DNA of 64,000 bases from Truepera sp. bin119 (GCA_002239005.1 MPNL01000008.1:27951-91950), one strand, 5' to 3'; numbered from the stretch's first letter, positions 28,692 to 40,222 are shown. Numbers and translations: made by a program. The notes: generated by a model from the letters alone, not told the origin.

Positions 28692-29690
28692 ATGCATCTC
28701 GCCCGCTTCCCACGGCGACGCTACACCCCCTACCTCACCCCGATCGAACGGCTCGATCACCTCTCCTCCTATCTCGGGGGGGCCAATCTCTATGTGAAGC
28801 GCGACGATCTCTTGGGGCTCGCCGGCGGCGGCAATAAGACCCGCAAGCTCGAGTTCCTAGTGGCCGACGCCCTGGATCAGGGCGCAGACACGCTGATCAC
28901 GAATGGAGCGGTGCAGTCGAATCACTGTCGACTGACGCTGGCAGCCGCCGTGAAAGAGGGGCTTCGTTGCCGCCTCGTGCTCGAGAAGCGGGTGCCGGGC
29001 AGTTACGATCCCTCAGCCAGCGGCAACTACTTCCTGCTCAAGTTGCTGGGGGTCGAGAAGATCACCGTGACTGAGGCTGGCGCCGACCTGAACGCAATTA
29101 TGGAGGAGATCGCGGCTGAACTAGCTGCGGAAGGTCGCCAAGGCTACATCATTCCTGGGGGAGGATCCAACCCGCTCGGTGCGCTCGGTTATATCGCCTG
29201 TGCTGAGGAGACCTTGCAGCAGACCTTCGATCTGGGGCTGGCCGTCGACCGCATCGTCACCACGAGTGGCAGTGGTGGCACCCACGCTGGGCTCGTGGCC
29301 GGCTTGCACGGCAACAGCGCGGGGATCGAGGTCACCGGGATCAGTGTGAGGGCAGCCAAGGGACCCCAAGAGGAGAAGATCCACCAACTCGCTGCCGCCA
29401 CCGCAGAGCTGGCGGGGGTTACCACCCCCCTCCCCCGTGACCGGATAGTCGTGACCGACGACTACGTCGGTCCGGGCTACGGCCTGCCCACCGAGGGAAT
29501 GATCGAGGCGGCGAGGCTGTTCGCTCGGCTCGAGGGTATCCTGCTCGACCCGGTCTATACCGGCAAGACCGCCGCCGGACTGATCGACCTGGTCCGCAAG
29601 GGAGAGATCGGCCCGGACGAGATGGTGCTGTTCGTACACACGGGCGGCTCCCCGGCGCTGTACGCCTCTCAGGAGACCCTGCTGGACTGA
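28692..29690 (+). CDS. D-cysteine desulfhydrase / ACC-deaminase-family PLP enzyme
   Basis: A 332-aa fold-type II PLP enzyme. The PLP lysine lies in GLAGGGNKTRKLEF (about 43-56), followed by TLITNGAVQSNHCRLTLAAA, YIIPGGGSNPLGALGY and the phosphate-binding TTSGSGGTHAG (about 196-206). This matches D-cysteine desulfhydrase (DcyD) and the related 1-aminocyclopropane-1-carboxylate deaminase; discrimination needs alignment. A textbook AAGGAGGT Shine-Dalgarno (28681-28688) sets ATG 28692, rejecting a longer upstream frame. It diverges from deoC. Confidence 0.87.
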   Translation: MHLARFPRRRYTPYLTPIERLDHLSSYLGGANLYVKRDDLLGLAGGGNKTRKLEFLVADALDQGADTLITNGAVQSNHCRLTLAAAVKEGLRCRLVLEKRVPGSYDPSASGNYFLLKLLGVEKITVTEAGADLNAIMEEIAAELAAEGRQGYIIPGGGSNPLGALGYIACAEETLQQTFDLGLAVDRIVTTSGSGGTHAGLVAGLHGNSAGIEVTGISVRAAKGPQEEKIHQLAAATAELAGVTTPLPRDRIVVTDDYVGPGYGLPTEGMIEAARLFARLEGILLDPVYTGKTAAGLIDLVRKGEIGPDEMVLFVHTGGSPALYASQETLLD

Positions 29691-29986
29691 TCGGCACGGA
29701 TGGCTCCGGGCATGTCCAGGGGCTCTGGCCCTGCCCCTCCGAAACCGGGCTTCATAGCCAAGAACGCCTCGACCCGAATGCGGGCAGTGGTTCCGAAAGG
29801 ACAGGCTCACCCCTCAAGCCATGGCCGCTTCGCTACGAACTCTGCGGCCTTCGTGGGAAGCCGCGCCCGCCCCATAGCGCTTCAGACCGAGCCCCCTGGT
29901 GTAAGAAAATCAGGGCAATCACCCGCCCCTGCCCGACACTATCCCGGTCGAAACCTCCTGCCAACAGAATCTGGCTGGCCTGCCAC

Positions 29987-31873
29987 TCAACAACCGGCCT
30001 CGCCGAGGGCGGTCGTGGTCGCCTCCCAGTGGCCCATCGCCTCGAGCAGCGCCTCCTCCACCCCGGTATATTCACGACCGAGTTCGGCAATCTGATCGGG
30101 GTCGAGCAGGTCGGGCTGGGCCAGCGTTCTGTTCAACTCACCCAGGCGAACCTCAAGCCCGGTGATCCTCTGCTCCAGCGCCTCCAGGTCACGCTCAAGC
30201 CTCCACCTCGAGGGACCGGTGCGGGTGCGAGTTACAGACCCGGGCCGCACCCTCGCCCCGCCCGGGGGGGGTGCGGCCCGGGCCGAGCACTTGCGCTGGT
30301 AGAAGGCCCAGTCCCCCTCGAAAGCGGTGAAGGTCCCACCACGAACCTCCCAGATCGTGGTGCTCACCCGCTCGATGAAGCGGCGATCGTGCGACACGAG
30401 AAGGAGGGTCCCTTCGAAATCGAGGAGGGCGGCCTCCAGCGCCTCGATCATCTCCAGGTCGAGGTGATTTGTCGGCTCATCCAAGACGAGGAAGTTCGCC
30501 CCCCTAAGGGTGAGCTTGAGGAGGGCCAGCCTGGCACGCTCCCCGCCCGAGAGGTCGGCGACCCGCTTGTACTGCGCTTCATAGGGGAACAGGAAGCGAC
30601 CGAGGAGGTTGTGCGCCTCAACGTCGCCGACGAGACGGATCAGCTCCTCAATAAGGGTGGCGGCGGGATCCACCTCGCTGAGCCCCTGATCGTAGTAGCC
30701 GACCCGAACCCGGGCACCGAAGCGCACCTGGCCTCGCGGATCGTCGCTCGGCAGTTCGCCGAGGAGCAGCCGCAGGAAGGTGGTCTTCCCTGCACCGTTC
30801 GGACCGACGAGGGCGATCCTCTCCCCCTGTCGCACCGCGAGGTTCACATCTGCAAAGAGCGGCTCGGGGAAGCCCTTACTCAGATGCTCAGCCTGCACGA
30901 CGAACGCTCCGCTGGGACCGCTCGGAAAGCGGAAGCGGGTCTTTCGCTCGTCCCCCTCGGGAGCGTCGATCATAGCTGCTTCATAGCGCTCCAGTCGTCG
31001 CTCCATGGCCTTCGCCCTCCGGTGGAGCTTTGCATTCTGCCGAGCCCAGCGCTTCAGCTGCTCTGTCGCAGCGGAGAGGCGTGCCTGCTCCCGCTCCTGG
31101 TTCGCCCTCGTCACCCCCTCGATCCGCCTCTGTTCGAGCTGGGCCTCACGGTAGGTGGTCGGATTTCCGTCGGCCACCCGGAGAACGCCCCGGGCGATCT
31201 CGGCAGTCCGGTCGCAGGCACGATCGAGGAAGGCGCGATCGTGGGAGACGATGAGGGCGGCACCCGGGTAGCGTGCCAGGTGCCCCTCCAACCAGCCCCT
31301 CATCTCAATATCGAGGTGATTGGTCGGCTCGTCGAGGAGGAGGAGATCGGGCTGGCGCATGAGCAGACAGGCCAGGCCGAGTCGGGTCTGCTCCCCGCCC
31401 GAGAGGCGGGCAACAGGCTCCAGCTCCCTCCCCTGGAAGCCGAGTGCGCGGAAGACGGCGTCCCTGCGCGAGCGGCGCTCGTAGCCCCCGCGCCGCTCGA
31501 AGCGGGCGTGGAGCCCCTCCCACACCCCGTAGCGCTCGGGATCGTCAAGGCCGGCGGTCTCGAGTTCGCTGAGCCTCCGCTCGAGTCGGGCCAACTCGGC
31601 GAACGCCCTCGCGGCCAACTCCTCGAGGGTGACCTCCGGGGCGAGGGCGGGATCTTGCTCGAGCAGACTGATGAGGGTGTCATCGCGGGCGAAGACGGTG
31701 CCGCCATCGCTCTCCTCTACACCCGCGAGCAGCCTTAGGATGGTGGTCTTGCCAGCGCCGTTGCGCCCGATGAGGGCGGTGCGACTCTCGCTCCTGAGTT
31801 CCAGTGTCGCAGCGTCGAGCACAGTCTGACCGCCGTAGAATTTGTCGACATCTTTGAGGGCAGCGAGAAGCAT
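29987..31873 (-). CDS. ABC-F family ATPase
   Basis: About 628 aa with two ABC ATPase domains and no membrane helices: the ABC-F class, ribosome-associated translation factors (EttA/Uup/antibiotic-resistance relatives). Domain 1: Walker A GRNGAGKTTILRLL (near 35-48), LSGGEQTRLGLA, LLLLDEPTNHLDI. The charged helical linker (QARLSAATEQLKRWARQNAK) is the P-site tRNA-interaction motif region. Domain 2: GPNGAGKTTFLRLL, LSGGERARLALL, LVLDEPTNHLDL. A basic/coiled-coil C-terminal extension (LERDLEALEQRITGLEVRL) is Uup-like. ATG 31873 follows GGTGAGG; an upstream ATG at 31900 is possible. Confidence 0.9.
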   Translation of the reverse strand: MLLAALKDVDKFYGGQTVLDAATLELRSESRTALIGRNGAGKTTILRLLAGVEESDGGTVFARDDTLISLLEQDPALAPEVTLEELAARAFAELARLERRLSELETAGLDDPERYGVWEGLHARFERRGGYERRSRRDAVFRALGFQGRELEPVARLSGGEQTRLGLACLLMRQPDLLLLDEPTNHLDIEMRGWLEGHLARYPGAALIVSHDRAFLDRACDRTAEIARGVLRVADGNPTTYREAQLEQRRIEGVTRANQEREQARLSAATEQLKRWARQNAKLHRRAKAMERRLERYEAAMIDAPEGDERKTRFRFPSGPSGAFVVQAEHLSKGFPEPLFADVNLAVRQGERIALVGPNGAGKTTFLRLLLGELPSDDPRGQVRFGARVRVGYYDQGLSEVDPAATLIEELIRLVGDVEAHNLLGRFLFPYEAQYKRVADLSGGERARLALLKLTLRGANFLVLDEPTNHLDLEMIEALEAALLDFEGTLLLVSHDRRFIERVSTTIWEVRGGTFTAFEGDWAFYQRKCSARAAPPPGGARVRPGSVTRTRTGPSRWRLERDLEALEQRITGLEVRLGELNRTLAQPDLLDPDQIAELGREYTGVEEALLEAMGHWEATTTALGEAGC

Positions 31874-31991
31874 GACCTCACCATCGTTGCGAGGCGGCAA
31901 GGGTTTGTCAAACGCCTGATCCTGTGAGAACCGTCCGGTGCGACCAAGTCCCGCCCGAGAGGGAGGGGGTTGGAGCGCCCCCTTTTAGTCC

Positions 31992-33089
<1,098 letters not shown>

Positions 33090-33475
33090 TTAAAACTCTC
33101 CTCCTAATACCGACTCGAGTTCAGGAACATTCAGAAAGCTGACTGAGTGTAGCATGGCCCTGCGAACGGCGACAAAGGTCTTCGTTCCGGGGAGAGTTGT
33201 GGGGTATTGAGAACCGAAGCCTTAGGACGCGTCTAATACGGCCCAATATCGGTCCTGAAAACCGAAGGGATTCTCGCCAACTCCAGGGCGGATTCGGAGG
33301 GACCAATCCCTCTGCACACCCTGTAGTTTGCTATGGGGCTTCGGGTGCCCGGCGTGGCTCGGGTGCATCCAGGCTCGAGACACCCGGTCTGCATAGCGCT
33401 CGCACCCAACCTGCTCGCCAATCTCGATGCCGGTGCCGGTTTGGGGCTGAGGTGCCTCGACTCCTCCCTTAGGAT
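33090..33475. other. Intergenic between divergent ABC genes
   Basis: About 385 bp holding the promoters of the UgpC-type gene and, further right, the exporter operon. No ORF is convincing. Confidence 0.45.
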
Positions 33476-33510
33476 GATGACAATAGTCAAATTGGTTGAT
33501 GACAATAGTC
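33476..33510. promoter_or_regulatory. 13-bp direct repeat with 22-bp period, possible operator
   Basis: GATGACAATAGTC occurs at 33476-33488 and 33498-33510, exactly two helical turns apart, about 135 bp upstream of the ABC-2 exporter operon. Tandem sites on one DNA face are typical of a dimeric or response-regulator operator. The bound protein is unknown. Confidence 0.4.
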
Positions 33511-33643
33511 TGGTGACAACCCACTCTTGGTGCTCCTACACTTGACTCTATCGAGGGGCCTAGCCCCAATACCGGGAGGCAGAGACCATGGCTGAGAGAG
33601 ACGTCACCCAGCCAAGATTCCAGGAAGTAGTTGAAAGAGGGGC

Positions 33644-34591
33644 ATGAGCATGGAACTTTCGGATGCTCTGGCGTTGCAGGTGGCGTCACTGCGAAAGGTG
33701 TACGGCGACGTGGTGGCGGTGGACGAGGTGAGCTTCGAGGTCGAGCGAGGGAGTATCTTCAGCATCATCGGCCCTAACGGCGCCGGCAAGACCACTACCA
33801 TCGAGTGCATCGAAGGGCTGCGCCAACCGGATGGCGGCTCGATTCTCGTCGCCGGACTGGATCCCATAGCCGACCGCGCCAAGTTCGTCCACAAGATAGG
33901 CGTGCAGTTACAGGAAGTCGGAATTCCCCCGCGCATGAAGGCGCGGGAGGCACTACACCTGTTCGCCGCGCTCTACCGGACCTCCATCTCCTTGTCGGAA
34001 CTGAGCGACGAGTTGGGGCTTGATGGCATCCTTGCCAAACCGTATGGCTCGCTCTCGGGCGGCCAGAAGCGGCGGGTCAACATCGCGCTCGCTCTGGTGG
34101 GTGACCCCGAGATCCTGTTCCTGGACGAACCCACCGCCGGCCTCGACCCAGAGTACCGCTTCCGATTCTGGGAGTACCTCAGGCGGCAAAACGCCCGGGG
34201 CATGACAATAGTGGCGACCACGCACTACCTGGAGGAGGCGCGCGAATACTGCGACGCGGTCCTGCTGATCAACGAGGGCAGGGTGGTGACCTCTGGACCG
34301 CCCGAGCGCCTGATTGCGGAGTCAGGGCTAGCGACGCGCGCCGTCTTGCCCCGGGCAGCACTCGGGACCGTCGGAGCGGACTCCCTGATGGGATTGCCAG
34401 GCGTTGCCCAAGTCCGCAGCACGGAGACGGCCTTCTGCCTGTATGGAGATGGCAACGTTGCGGGCAACGTCGCCGACTACCTGAGCGAGAGAGGGGTTAC
34501 GCCCGGCATAATTGAGGCGCGGCCTGCCAACCTGGACGACATCTTCTTTCTTGCCCTCGGGAATGAAGACCCGCGAGGAGGAGAGGAATGA
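33644..34591 (+). CDS. ABC-2 type exporter ATP-binding protein (DrrA/CcmA-like)
   Basis: A 315-aa ATPase: Walker A GPNGAGKTTTIECIEGL (about 44-60), Q-loop VQLQEVG, signature SLSGGQKRRVNIALALVGD (about 133-151), Walker B ILFLDEPTAGLDPE, H-loop VATTHYLEEA. A C-terminal DrrA/NodI-like domain follows and ends LDDIFFLALGNEDP. GAGGGG precedes ATG 33644. It overlaps the permease gene by ATGA. Likely exports a drug, lipid or polysaccharide. Confidence 0.9.
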   Translation: MSMELSDALALQVASLRKVYGDVVAVDEVSFEVERGSIFSIIGPNGAGKTTTIECIEGLRQPDGGSILVAGLDPIADRAKFVHKIGVQLQEVGIPPRMKAREALHLFAALYRTSISLSELSDELGLDGILAKPYGSLSGGQKRRVNIALALVGDPEILFLDEPTAGLDPEYRFRFWEYLRRQNARGMTIVATTHYLEEAREYCDAVLLINEGRVVTSGPPERLIAESGLATRAVLPRAALGTVGADSLMGLPGVAQVRSTETAFCLYGDGNVAGNVADYLSERGVTPGIIEARPANLDDIFFLALGNEDPRGGEE

Positions 34592-35376
34592 ACGCCAAGG
34601 CAATTCGCCGGCTGATCCATACCGAACTGCTCTTGACCCTGCGTGAGCCTGCCGCCATGTTCATGGCGGTGATACTGCCTCTGGCAATCTTCCTCGCCTT
34701 GGGATTCTCGGTCGGCGACGCCGAGATTCCGGTGAACCGGGAGACGGGCATCGTGGAGATGTTCCACGTAAGGGATGTCCTGCTCGCAGGCAACATCGCC
34801 TGGGTGGCCGCGATCTTCGGCCTCATCTCGTTACCACAGACGCTGGTGGAGTTTCGCCAATACGGGGTATTCCGACGTTACCGGGTTACGCCCATGCCCT
34901 CTTACCTGCTCATCATCGCGCCGCTGGTGGTGGGTGCGGCGGTCATCCTACTGTCTCTGGCTCTCATGATCGTCGTGGGCTGGCTGGTATTCGACATCCG
35001 CTTCGCGGGCAACGCGGCGGCGGTGACGCTGGCGATATTGGTCTCGTATCTGGCCTTTGCCGCTCTGGGAGCGGCTATCACCACCCGAATCCGCAACGTT
35101 CGAACCGGGTTGGGATTGGGGCTTGCGCTGTTCGCGCCCATGTTCGTGCTGAGCGGGGCGTTCGGTCCCAGGGAGACATTCCCCGCCGCGCTCCGGGTGG
35201 TGGGCGACTGGCTACCGCTGACCCACTCCTATGACCTGCTCACCTTCCTCTGGCTGGGCGCAACCTGGGGGGTGGAAACGACTATCGGCACGCCCATCTG
35301 GGTCTCCTTTGCCTACCTCGGAGCGATAGCGGCGGTCTGCGTCGCCGCCAGCGGGTGGCTGTTCCGGTGGGACTAA
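34588..35376 (+). CDS. ABC-2 type exporter permease
   Basis: A 262-aa membrane protein with six hydrophobic helices (first at about 22-41, then 59-82, 98-125, 139-165, 176-195 and 240-258) and the ABC-2 family layout. The segment LVEFRQYGVFRRYRVTPMPSYLL is the typical cytoplasmic coupling loop (RxxGxxxRxRxTP). The ATGA overlap with the ATPase gene indicates translational coupling and a two-gene exporter. Confidence 0.88.
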   Translation: MNAKAIRRLIHTELLLTLREPAAMFMAVILPLAIFLALGFSVGDAEIPVNRETGIVEMFHVRDVLLAGNIAWVAAIFGLISLPQTLVEFRQYGVFRRYRVTPMPSYLLIIAPLVVGAAVILLSLALMIVVGWLVFDIRFAGNAAAVTLAILVSYLAFAALGAAITTRIRNVRTGLGLGLALFAPMFVLSGAFGPRETFPAALRVVGDWLPLTHSYDLLTFLWLGATWGVETTIGTPIWVSFAYLGAIAAVCVAASGWLFRWD

Positions 35377-35434
35377 GCTGACGCAGACCGATGAGCCCAT
35401 ACCGAGTTCGTTGCATGCTACTCTGCCAGTTCTG

Positions 35435-36061
35435 ATGTCGATCTGGGGCGAGCGGCGCAACAGGATTAGTGACACCAAAATGCTTGACCGGCTCCCGCGG
35501 GAACTCAAGATCGGCGAGGAGCCATTTCGTGGCGCTGGACCGGTGCTAAAGTTGCTCGATTACTGGCGCTGGTCGGGTTCTAACCTCATGGATAACACGA
35601 CCCGCGGGATGCTGGCAGAATTCCTTGTGGCGACGGCGCTCGGCCTGCATGAAACTCCACGGATTGTTGAGTGGGAGAGCTACGATCTGCAAACACCATG
35701 CGGGACCACGGTTGAGGTCAAGAGTGCAGCGGCCATTCAATCGTGGAAACAGCGCGGACCGAGCCCGATTGAGTTCGATATTGCGCCGAAATGGAGATGG
35801 GACGAAGAGACAGGGCAGTACAGCGATCAGGCTCGTCGATGGGCCGATCTCTATGTGTTCTGTGTTCTATGCGGTGCTGACCCGCTCAACGTGGATAAGT
35901 GGGAGTTCTACATCCTCCAGAGTGCCGTGCTCAACGACGCGTGCCCGAAACAACAGCGTATTCGACTGAATCCGTTGCGCAAACTCTCGCCACGGCCGCT
36001 CCTGTGCTGCTACCGCGATCTAAAGCGCGCCATTGAGGAAGTTTCCGATACCTCACGGTAG
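35435..36061 (+). CDS. Hypothetical protein, PD-(D/E)xK nuclease-like
   Basis: About 208 aa. The core MLAEFLVATALGL ... YDLQTPCGTTVEVKSAAAIQSW has the E...D...ExK spacing of a PD-(D/E)xK fold (Glu in LAEFL, Asp in YDLQ, ExK in VEVKSAA), a pattern seen in restriction-like hypothetical proteins. Downstream RRWADLYVFCVLCGADPLNVDKW continues a compact alpha/beta domain. ATG 35435 is chosen; TTG 35411 and ATG 35480 are alternatives. It lies between an exporter and a recombinase remnant at the border of the defence island, so it may be part of it. DNA cleavage is inferred, not shown. Confidence 0.65.
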   Translation: MSIWGERRNRISDTKMLDRLPRELKIGEEPFRGAGPVLKLLDYWRWSGSNLMDNTTRGMLAEFLVATALGLHETPRIVEWESYDLQTPCGTTVEVKSAAAIQSWKQRGPSPIEFDIAPKWRWDEETGQYSDQARRWADLYVFCVLCGADPLNVDKWEFYILQSAVLNDACPKQQRIRLNPLRKLSPRPLLCCYRDLKRAIEEVSDTSR

Positions 36062-36085
36062 TCCTCAGGATCCAATAATGCGACC

Positions 36086-36370
36086 TTACGTTAGCGGATC
36101 CTCCTCGAACCCAGAGGCCTCGGTCCACTTCTGAACCCGTTTCAAGGTCGGCCTGCCGAGGTAGAGTACCGCACCCTCACCCTTCTGGTTAGTCTTGCTC
36201 TTGCGGACGGTCACGGTATCGGTCCGAAACCTCGACCTCGAGGGCAGCCAGCCCAGAGACTCTCAGGAAGGCGTCTGAGGCCATCGCAATCAGAGCAGCC
36301 AGCCACAGAACACCTCCCCCCACGGCCAAGGTGGCCGCAGCGTCGCTCTGAGCCCAGCCTACGCCCGCCT
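36086..36370 (-). pseudogene. Tyrosine recombinase (integrase) remnant, frameshifted
   Basis: Minus-strand translation gives VLWLAALIAMASDAFLRVSG-LAALEVEV and then, in a shifted frame, DTVTVRKSKTNQKGEGAVLY-LGRPTLKRVQKWTEAS, ending at a TAA at 36086-36088. The first part carries the integrase box I arginine region (SDAFLRVSGLAALE) and the second the VRRSKTDQEGEGAVxYLGxxT block common in phage-type integrases. The HxxR...Y catalytic C-terminal half is missing. It sits 20 bp past the hsdR stop on the same strand, marking an old integration event at the island edge. Confidence 0.7.
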
Positions 36371-36390
36371 AGCCCACTTCTCGTAGCAGT

Positions 36391-39300
36391 TCACCTCACC
36401 CAGTCCGCCGACAGCACCTCCGCCTGTTCAAGTACCGTTCGAGTCGCCCGCTCCTGTTTGTCCGGCGGATAGCCGTATCTCCGGAGGATTCGTCTGACCA
36501 GTCGCCGGAGATTTGCCCGCACGTTCTCCCGCAGAGTCCAGTCGATGGTGACATTGTGACGGATGGTCTTGACCAGTTCGCGAGCAATGGTGCGGAGGGT
36601 ATCGTCACCGAGCACCTTGACGGCACTGTCATTGGTCTCCAGGGCATCGTAGAAGGCGAGTTCTTCTTCTGATAGTCCGAGCTCTTCGCCACGAGCATTC
36701 GCCTCTCGCATTTCCTGGGCGAGTTCGATCAACTCTTCGATCACCTGGGCGGTCTCGACGGTGCGGTTCTGATAGCGATGGAGGGTCCGCTCCAGCATCT
36801 CGGCGAAGGAGCGGGCTTGAACGACATTCTTACGGTGGCGAGTGGCCAGTTCGCCCCTGAGCAGCTTCTGCAGCAGTTCGACAGCGAGGTTGCGCTGGGG
36901 CATATCCCGCACCTCGGCAAGGAACTCGTCGGAGAGGACCGAGATGTCGGGCTTCGTCAGGCCGGCGGCGGTGAAGATGTCCTCCGACGCCACTGCCCGC
37001 GAGATGATCCGGCGTACGGCGTGATCTAGTACCGCTCCAGGTCGCAGATCGACCGGAGCGCGCTTGGCCAGCACCAACTGGACAGCTTGGAAGAAGGCCA
37101 CATCGTCGCGGATACGCCTCGTGTCTTCATGGGGGACGGCTAGTGTGAAGGCTTGGGAGAGTTCGCGCACCGCCTGTAGGCAGCGGTCCTTGCCTTCCTC
37201 CTGAGCCAGGATGTGCTCCTGCGCGACCGGCAGCAGGTCCCGCCTCTCCGCCGGTGTTCCGGTTACCCACTTCGACCAGTCGAAGCCGTGGAACAGGTCG
37301 CAGCAGATCTCGTACTTCTCCAGCATCACTGCCACCGCCTCCGTCTGATCGAGCACGGCCTGTCCGCTGCCGCCGCTTGCGGTGTAGGTAGCCAGCGCGC
37401 GCTTGAGGTCTTGGGCGAGGCCCAAGTAATCGACGACGAGACCGCCCGGCTTGTCCCTGAACACCCGATTGACTCGGGCGATCGCCTGCATCAGCCCATG
37501 GCCCTTCATCGGCTTGTCGACATACATGGTGTGCAAGCTCGGTGCATCGAAGCCGGTTAGCCACATGTCGCGCACCAGCACCATGCGTAGCGGGTCAGAG
37601 GCATCACCTTCCCGACCGGCAGAAAGGCGGAACCGTTTGGCCAGCGCTTCCCGGCGAGGCTTGTTGCGGATATGCGGTTGCCACTCTGGCGGGTCGGTGG
37701 CGGAGCCGGTCATCACCACCTTGAGGCTCCCCTTGCTGTCATCCTCACTGTGCCAGTCTGGGCGTAGCCGCACCAACTCGCGGTAGAGGTCGATACAGAT
37801 CCGCCGGCTCATGCAGACTACCAGTGCCTTGCCAGCCATGACCTCGATCCGTTGCTCGAAATGGGTGACGATGTCCGCGGCAACGAGCTTGAGCCTTCTC
37901 TCGGACCCGACAACGGCCTCCTGCCGTGCCCACTTGGTCTTGAACCTCTCCTTGTGTGCGACCTCTTCCCCTTCGGTCACCTCTTCGAAATCGGGGTCGA
38001 TCTTCGGTCGTTCGTCTTCGTTGAGGGAAAGCTTGGCCAGTCTGCTCTCGTAGTAGATCGGAACCGTCGCCCCGTCCTCGACCGCACGCTGGATGTCGTA
38101 GATGCTGATGTAGTCGCCGAAGACGGCCCGGGTATTGGCGTCTTCGACCTCGATCGGTGTGCCGGTGAAACCGATGAAGGAGGCATTGGGCAGGGCATCG
38201 CGCAGGTGGCGGGCGTAGCCGTCGATGAAGTCATACTGACTCCGATGCGCCTCGTCAGCGACGACCACGATGTTGCGGCGTTCGGAGAGAGTAGGATAGG
38301 TATCGCCCTTCTCCTCGGGGAAGAACTTCTGGATGGTGGTGAAGACCACGCCTCCAGCTTCGACGGAGAGCTTGTTGCGAAGATCCGCTCGACTCTCTGC
38401 CTGTACCGGAGGCTGGCGTAGGAGTTCCTGACAGCGGGAGAAGGTACCGAAGAGTTGGTCATCGAGGTCGTTGCGGTCGGTGAGCACCACCACGGTCGGG
38501 TTGGCCATCGCCGGCTCGCGGATGATGCGACCGGCATAGAAGGCCATGGTCAGACTCTTACCCGAGCCCTGGGTGTGCCAGACTACCCCGGTGCGACGGT
38601 CGCCCGGGGCGCCGCCCGATTTGCGGCCCGATGCAGAGAGGTCCAGTTCCTGCACCCCCTGTTGTGGCCCTGATGCACGCAGGGTCTCAGTAACCGCTGC
38701 CTCGACCGCATGGAATTGGTGGTAGCCCGCCAGCTTCTTGATCAGTGCACCGCTGCCATCGTCCTCGAAGACGATGAAGTCGCGGAGCAGCGCAAGGAAG
38801 CGACGCTTCTCGAACACGCCCTCCATCGTCACCTGGAGATCCGGAAGGAACGCCGGTGCCAACTCCTCGCCGCTGACCGCCCGCCAAGGCTTGAACCACT
38901 CCTTCCCGGCGGTAAGTGTCCCAACTCGCGCTTCAACCCCGTCGGAGATCACCAGGGCTGCGTTCATGGCAAAGAGTGTAGGCAGTTCGGCCTTATAGGC
39001 CTGGAGTTGTTGCCAGGCAGTCCAGATGGTGGCCTCTTCATCAGCCGGGTTCTTGAGTTCGATCACCCCGAGGGGTAGGCCATTGACGAACAGTACTATG
39101 TCGGGGCGATGCTCGTTTCTGTTCTCGGTGATGGTGAGTTGATTGACCGCGAGCCAATCGTTGTTGATGGGGTCGTCAAAGTCGATCACCCTCACTTGTG
39201 CGCCTCGAACCCCACCGTCAGCAGTGAGGTATTCGACTGTTACACCATCCACTATCATCCGGTGGAAGGCACGGTTGCGGGCCTCGAGGGTCGAGCCTTC

Positions 39301-39528
39301 CGGGTCAGTCAGCTTGCGGTAGGCGTCGTCCAAGGCTGCGGTGGGTAGGTTGGGGTTGAGCCGGGCCAAGGCACCCCGCACAACCGACGGCAGCACCACA
39401 TCTGCGTAGCTCTCGCGCAGGGCATGCGGTCCCGGCGGCATGTCCGGGCCACCGATGACATTGTACCCCAGCTCCCGCAACCAATCGAGCGCGGACTCTT
39501 CCACGACGGACTCTGACAACAAGGACAC
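36391..39528 (-). CDS. hsdR: Type I restriction endonuclease subunit R
   Basis: About 1045 aa. An N-terminal PD-(D/E)xK nuclease is visible as [20 protein letters not shown] (Asp143, Glu157, Lys159), then the SF2 translocase: Walker [44 protein letters not shown] and FTGTPIE, and later motif VI region [16 protein letters not shown]. The C-terminal helical region binds the methyltransferase complex. The gene begins at GTG 39528, 4 nt after the DUF4276 stop; the open frame extends upstream only as a shadow. It is last in the island operon, separated from hsdM/hsdS by the inserted defence genes. It should cut DNA when HsdMS finds unmethylated sites. Confidence 0.93.
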   Translation of the reverse strand: MSLLSESVVEESALDWLRELGYNVIGGPDMPPGPHALRESYADVVLPSVVRGALARLNPNLPTAALDDAYRKLTDPEGSTLEARNRAFHRMIVDGVTVEYLTADGGVRGAQVRVIDFDDPINNDWLAVNQLTITENRNEHRPDIVLFVNGLPLGVIELKNPADEEATIWTAWQQLQAYKAELPTLFAMNAALVISDGVEARVGTLTAGKEWFKPWRAVSGEELAPAFLPDLQVTMEGVFEKRRFLALLRDFIVFEDDGSGALIKKLAGYHQFHAVEAAVTETLRASGPQQGVQELDLSASGRKSGGAPGDRRTGVVWHTQGSGKSLTMAFYAGRIIREPAMANPTVVVLTDRNDLDDQLFGTFSRCQELLRQPPVQAESRADLRNKLSVEAGGVVFTTIQKFFPEEKGDTYPTLSERRNIVVVADEAHRSQYDFIDGYARHLRDALPNASFIGFTGTPIEVEDANTRAVFGDYISIYDIQRAVEDGATVPIYYESRLAKLSLNEDERPKIDPDFEEVTEGEEVAHKERFKTKWARQEAVVGSERRLKLVAADIVTHFEQRIEVMAGKALVVCMSRRICIDLYRELVRLRPDWHSEDDSKGSLKVVMTGSATDPPEWQPHIRNKPRREALAKRFRLSAGREGDASDPLRMVLVRDMWLTGFDAPSLHTMYVDKPMKGHGLMQAIARVNRVFRDKPGGLVVDYLGLAQDLKRALATYTASGGSGQAVLDQTEAVAVMLEKYEICCDLFHGFDWSKWVTGTPAERRDLLPVAQEHILAQEEGKDRCLQAVRELSQAFTLAVPHEDTRRIRDDVAFFQAVQLVLAKRAPVDLRPGAVLDHAVRRIISRAVASEDIFTAAGLTKPDISVLSDEFLAEVRDMPQRNLAVELLQKLLRGELATRHRKNVVQARSFAEMLERTLHRYQNRTVETAQVIEELIELAQEMREANARGEELGLSEEELAFYDALETNDSAVKVLGDDTLRTIARELVKTIRHNVTIDWTLRENVRANLRRLVRRILRRYGYPPDKQERATRTVLEQAEVLSADWVR

Positions 39529-39532
39529 GGAA

Positions 39533-40222
39533 TCACTCCGCTCGCCGCAGCGATGGAAGGACTTCCAGTCGTGCCAGCCAACCGCCGAAATGGGCACACT
39601 CAGCGCGTATGCGATCAATGCCGATTCGGGCGGCCACCGCCACCCCGTGACGCACCTTGTTGTACCGGGGGCGGAGAAGATACTGCAAACGGGCCGACGG
39701 ATGCGTGTCGGAGCCATCATTGATGTGCTCGGGGCTGCGGGCCGATTGCCGAACTGCTTCAAGTCGGCCAGCGAACACCTTCCACTTGGGCTCAGCCTTC
39801 ACGAACCTTTCCGTCTCGGAAAACAGCAAAGACTCGAACTCGTAGGGCTGGATGTGCGGGAGAAACCGCTCCGGGCGACACCTGACCTTTTGGACAACCG
39901 CTGCATGGAATCCGGCTTCGACAGCCGTGGCCTGCTCTACAGGATCCGTCTGCCCGGCGGCTTCGGACCAGCCAGGAAAGTCCGAGGGCAGCGCATACAG
40001 ATCGAAGAATGTCGTGACGTAGGTGTCCGACCGCTCTCGAAGGGTGTTCTGAAGGAAGCGCAGCACCCGTTGACCGTTGAGGGATCCGCCCCTCGAATGC
40101 CGGGATGTAGCAATAAGCCTCGGTTGGACGAACACATACCGGGGCGCCAAGGCTGGGGCGAGAATCTCCTTCACAAAAACCTCCTCAGTCTGACCCTCAC
40201 AGACGACAACGACCTCCGTCAT
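39533..40222 (-). CDS. DUF4276 TOPRIM-like protein, partner of AAA ATPase
   Basis: A 229-aa DUF4276 protein. Typical start [20 protein letters not shown] (TOPRIM-like glutamate in the first loop), [14 protein letters not shown], and the family block [19 protein letters not shown]4276 proteins are paired with AAA/SMC-like ATPases in defence-type gene pairs and probably act as the nuclease/effector half, as TOPRIM domains do in OLD and PARIS-type systems. ATG 40222 overlaps the ATPase stop (ATGA), so the two are coupled. Function against phage is inferred only. Confidence 0.82.
   Translation of the reverse strand: MTEVVVVCEGQTEEVFVKEILAPALAPRYVFVQPRLIATSRHSRGGSLNGQRVLRFLQNTLRERSDTYVTTFFDLYALPSDFPGWSEAAGQTDPVEQATAVEAGFHAAVVQKVRCRPERFLPHIQPYEFESLLFSETERFVKAEPKWKVFAGRLEAVRQSARSPEHINDGSDTHPSARLQYLLRPRYNKVRHGVAVAARIGIDRIRAECAHFGGWLARLEVLPSLRRAE

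Noticed and set aside
30029..31738. 569-residue open frame on the plus strand opposite the ABC-F gene
   Set aside because: Antisense shadow of a clear two-domain ABC-F ATPase; translation is Gly/Glu/Leu-rich with no family features.
31966..31987. GGGGG-loop-CCCCC followed by TTTT, terminator-like on the plus strand
   Set aside because: No plus-strand gene ends nearby; on the minus strand the T tract is on the wrong side.
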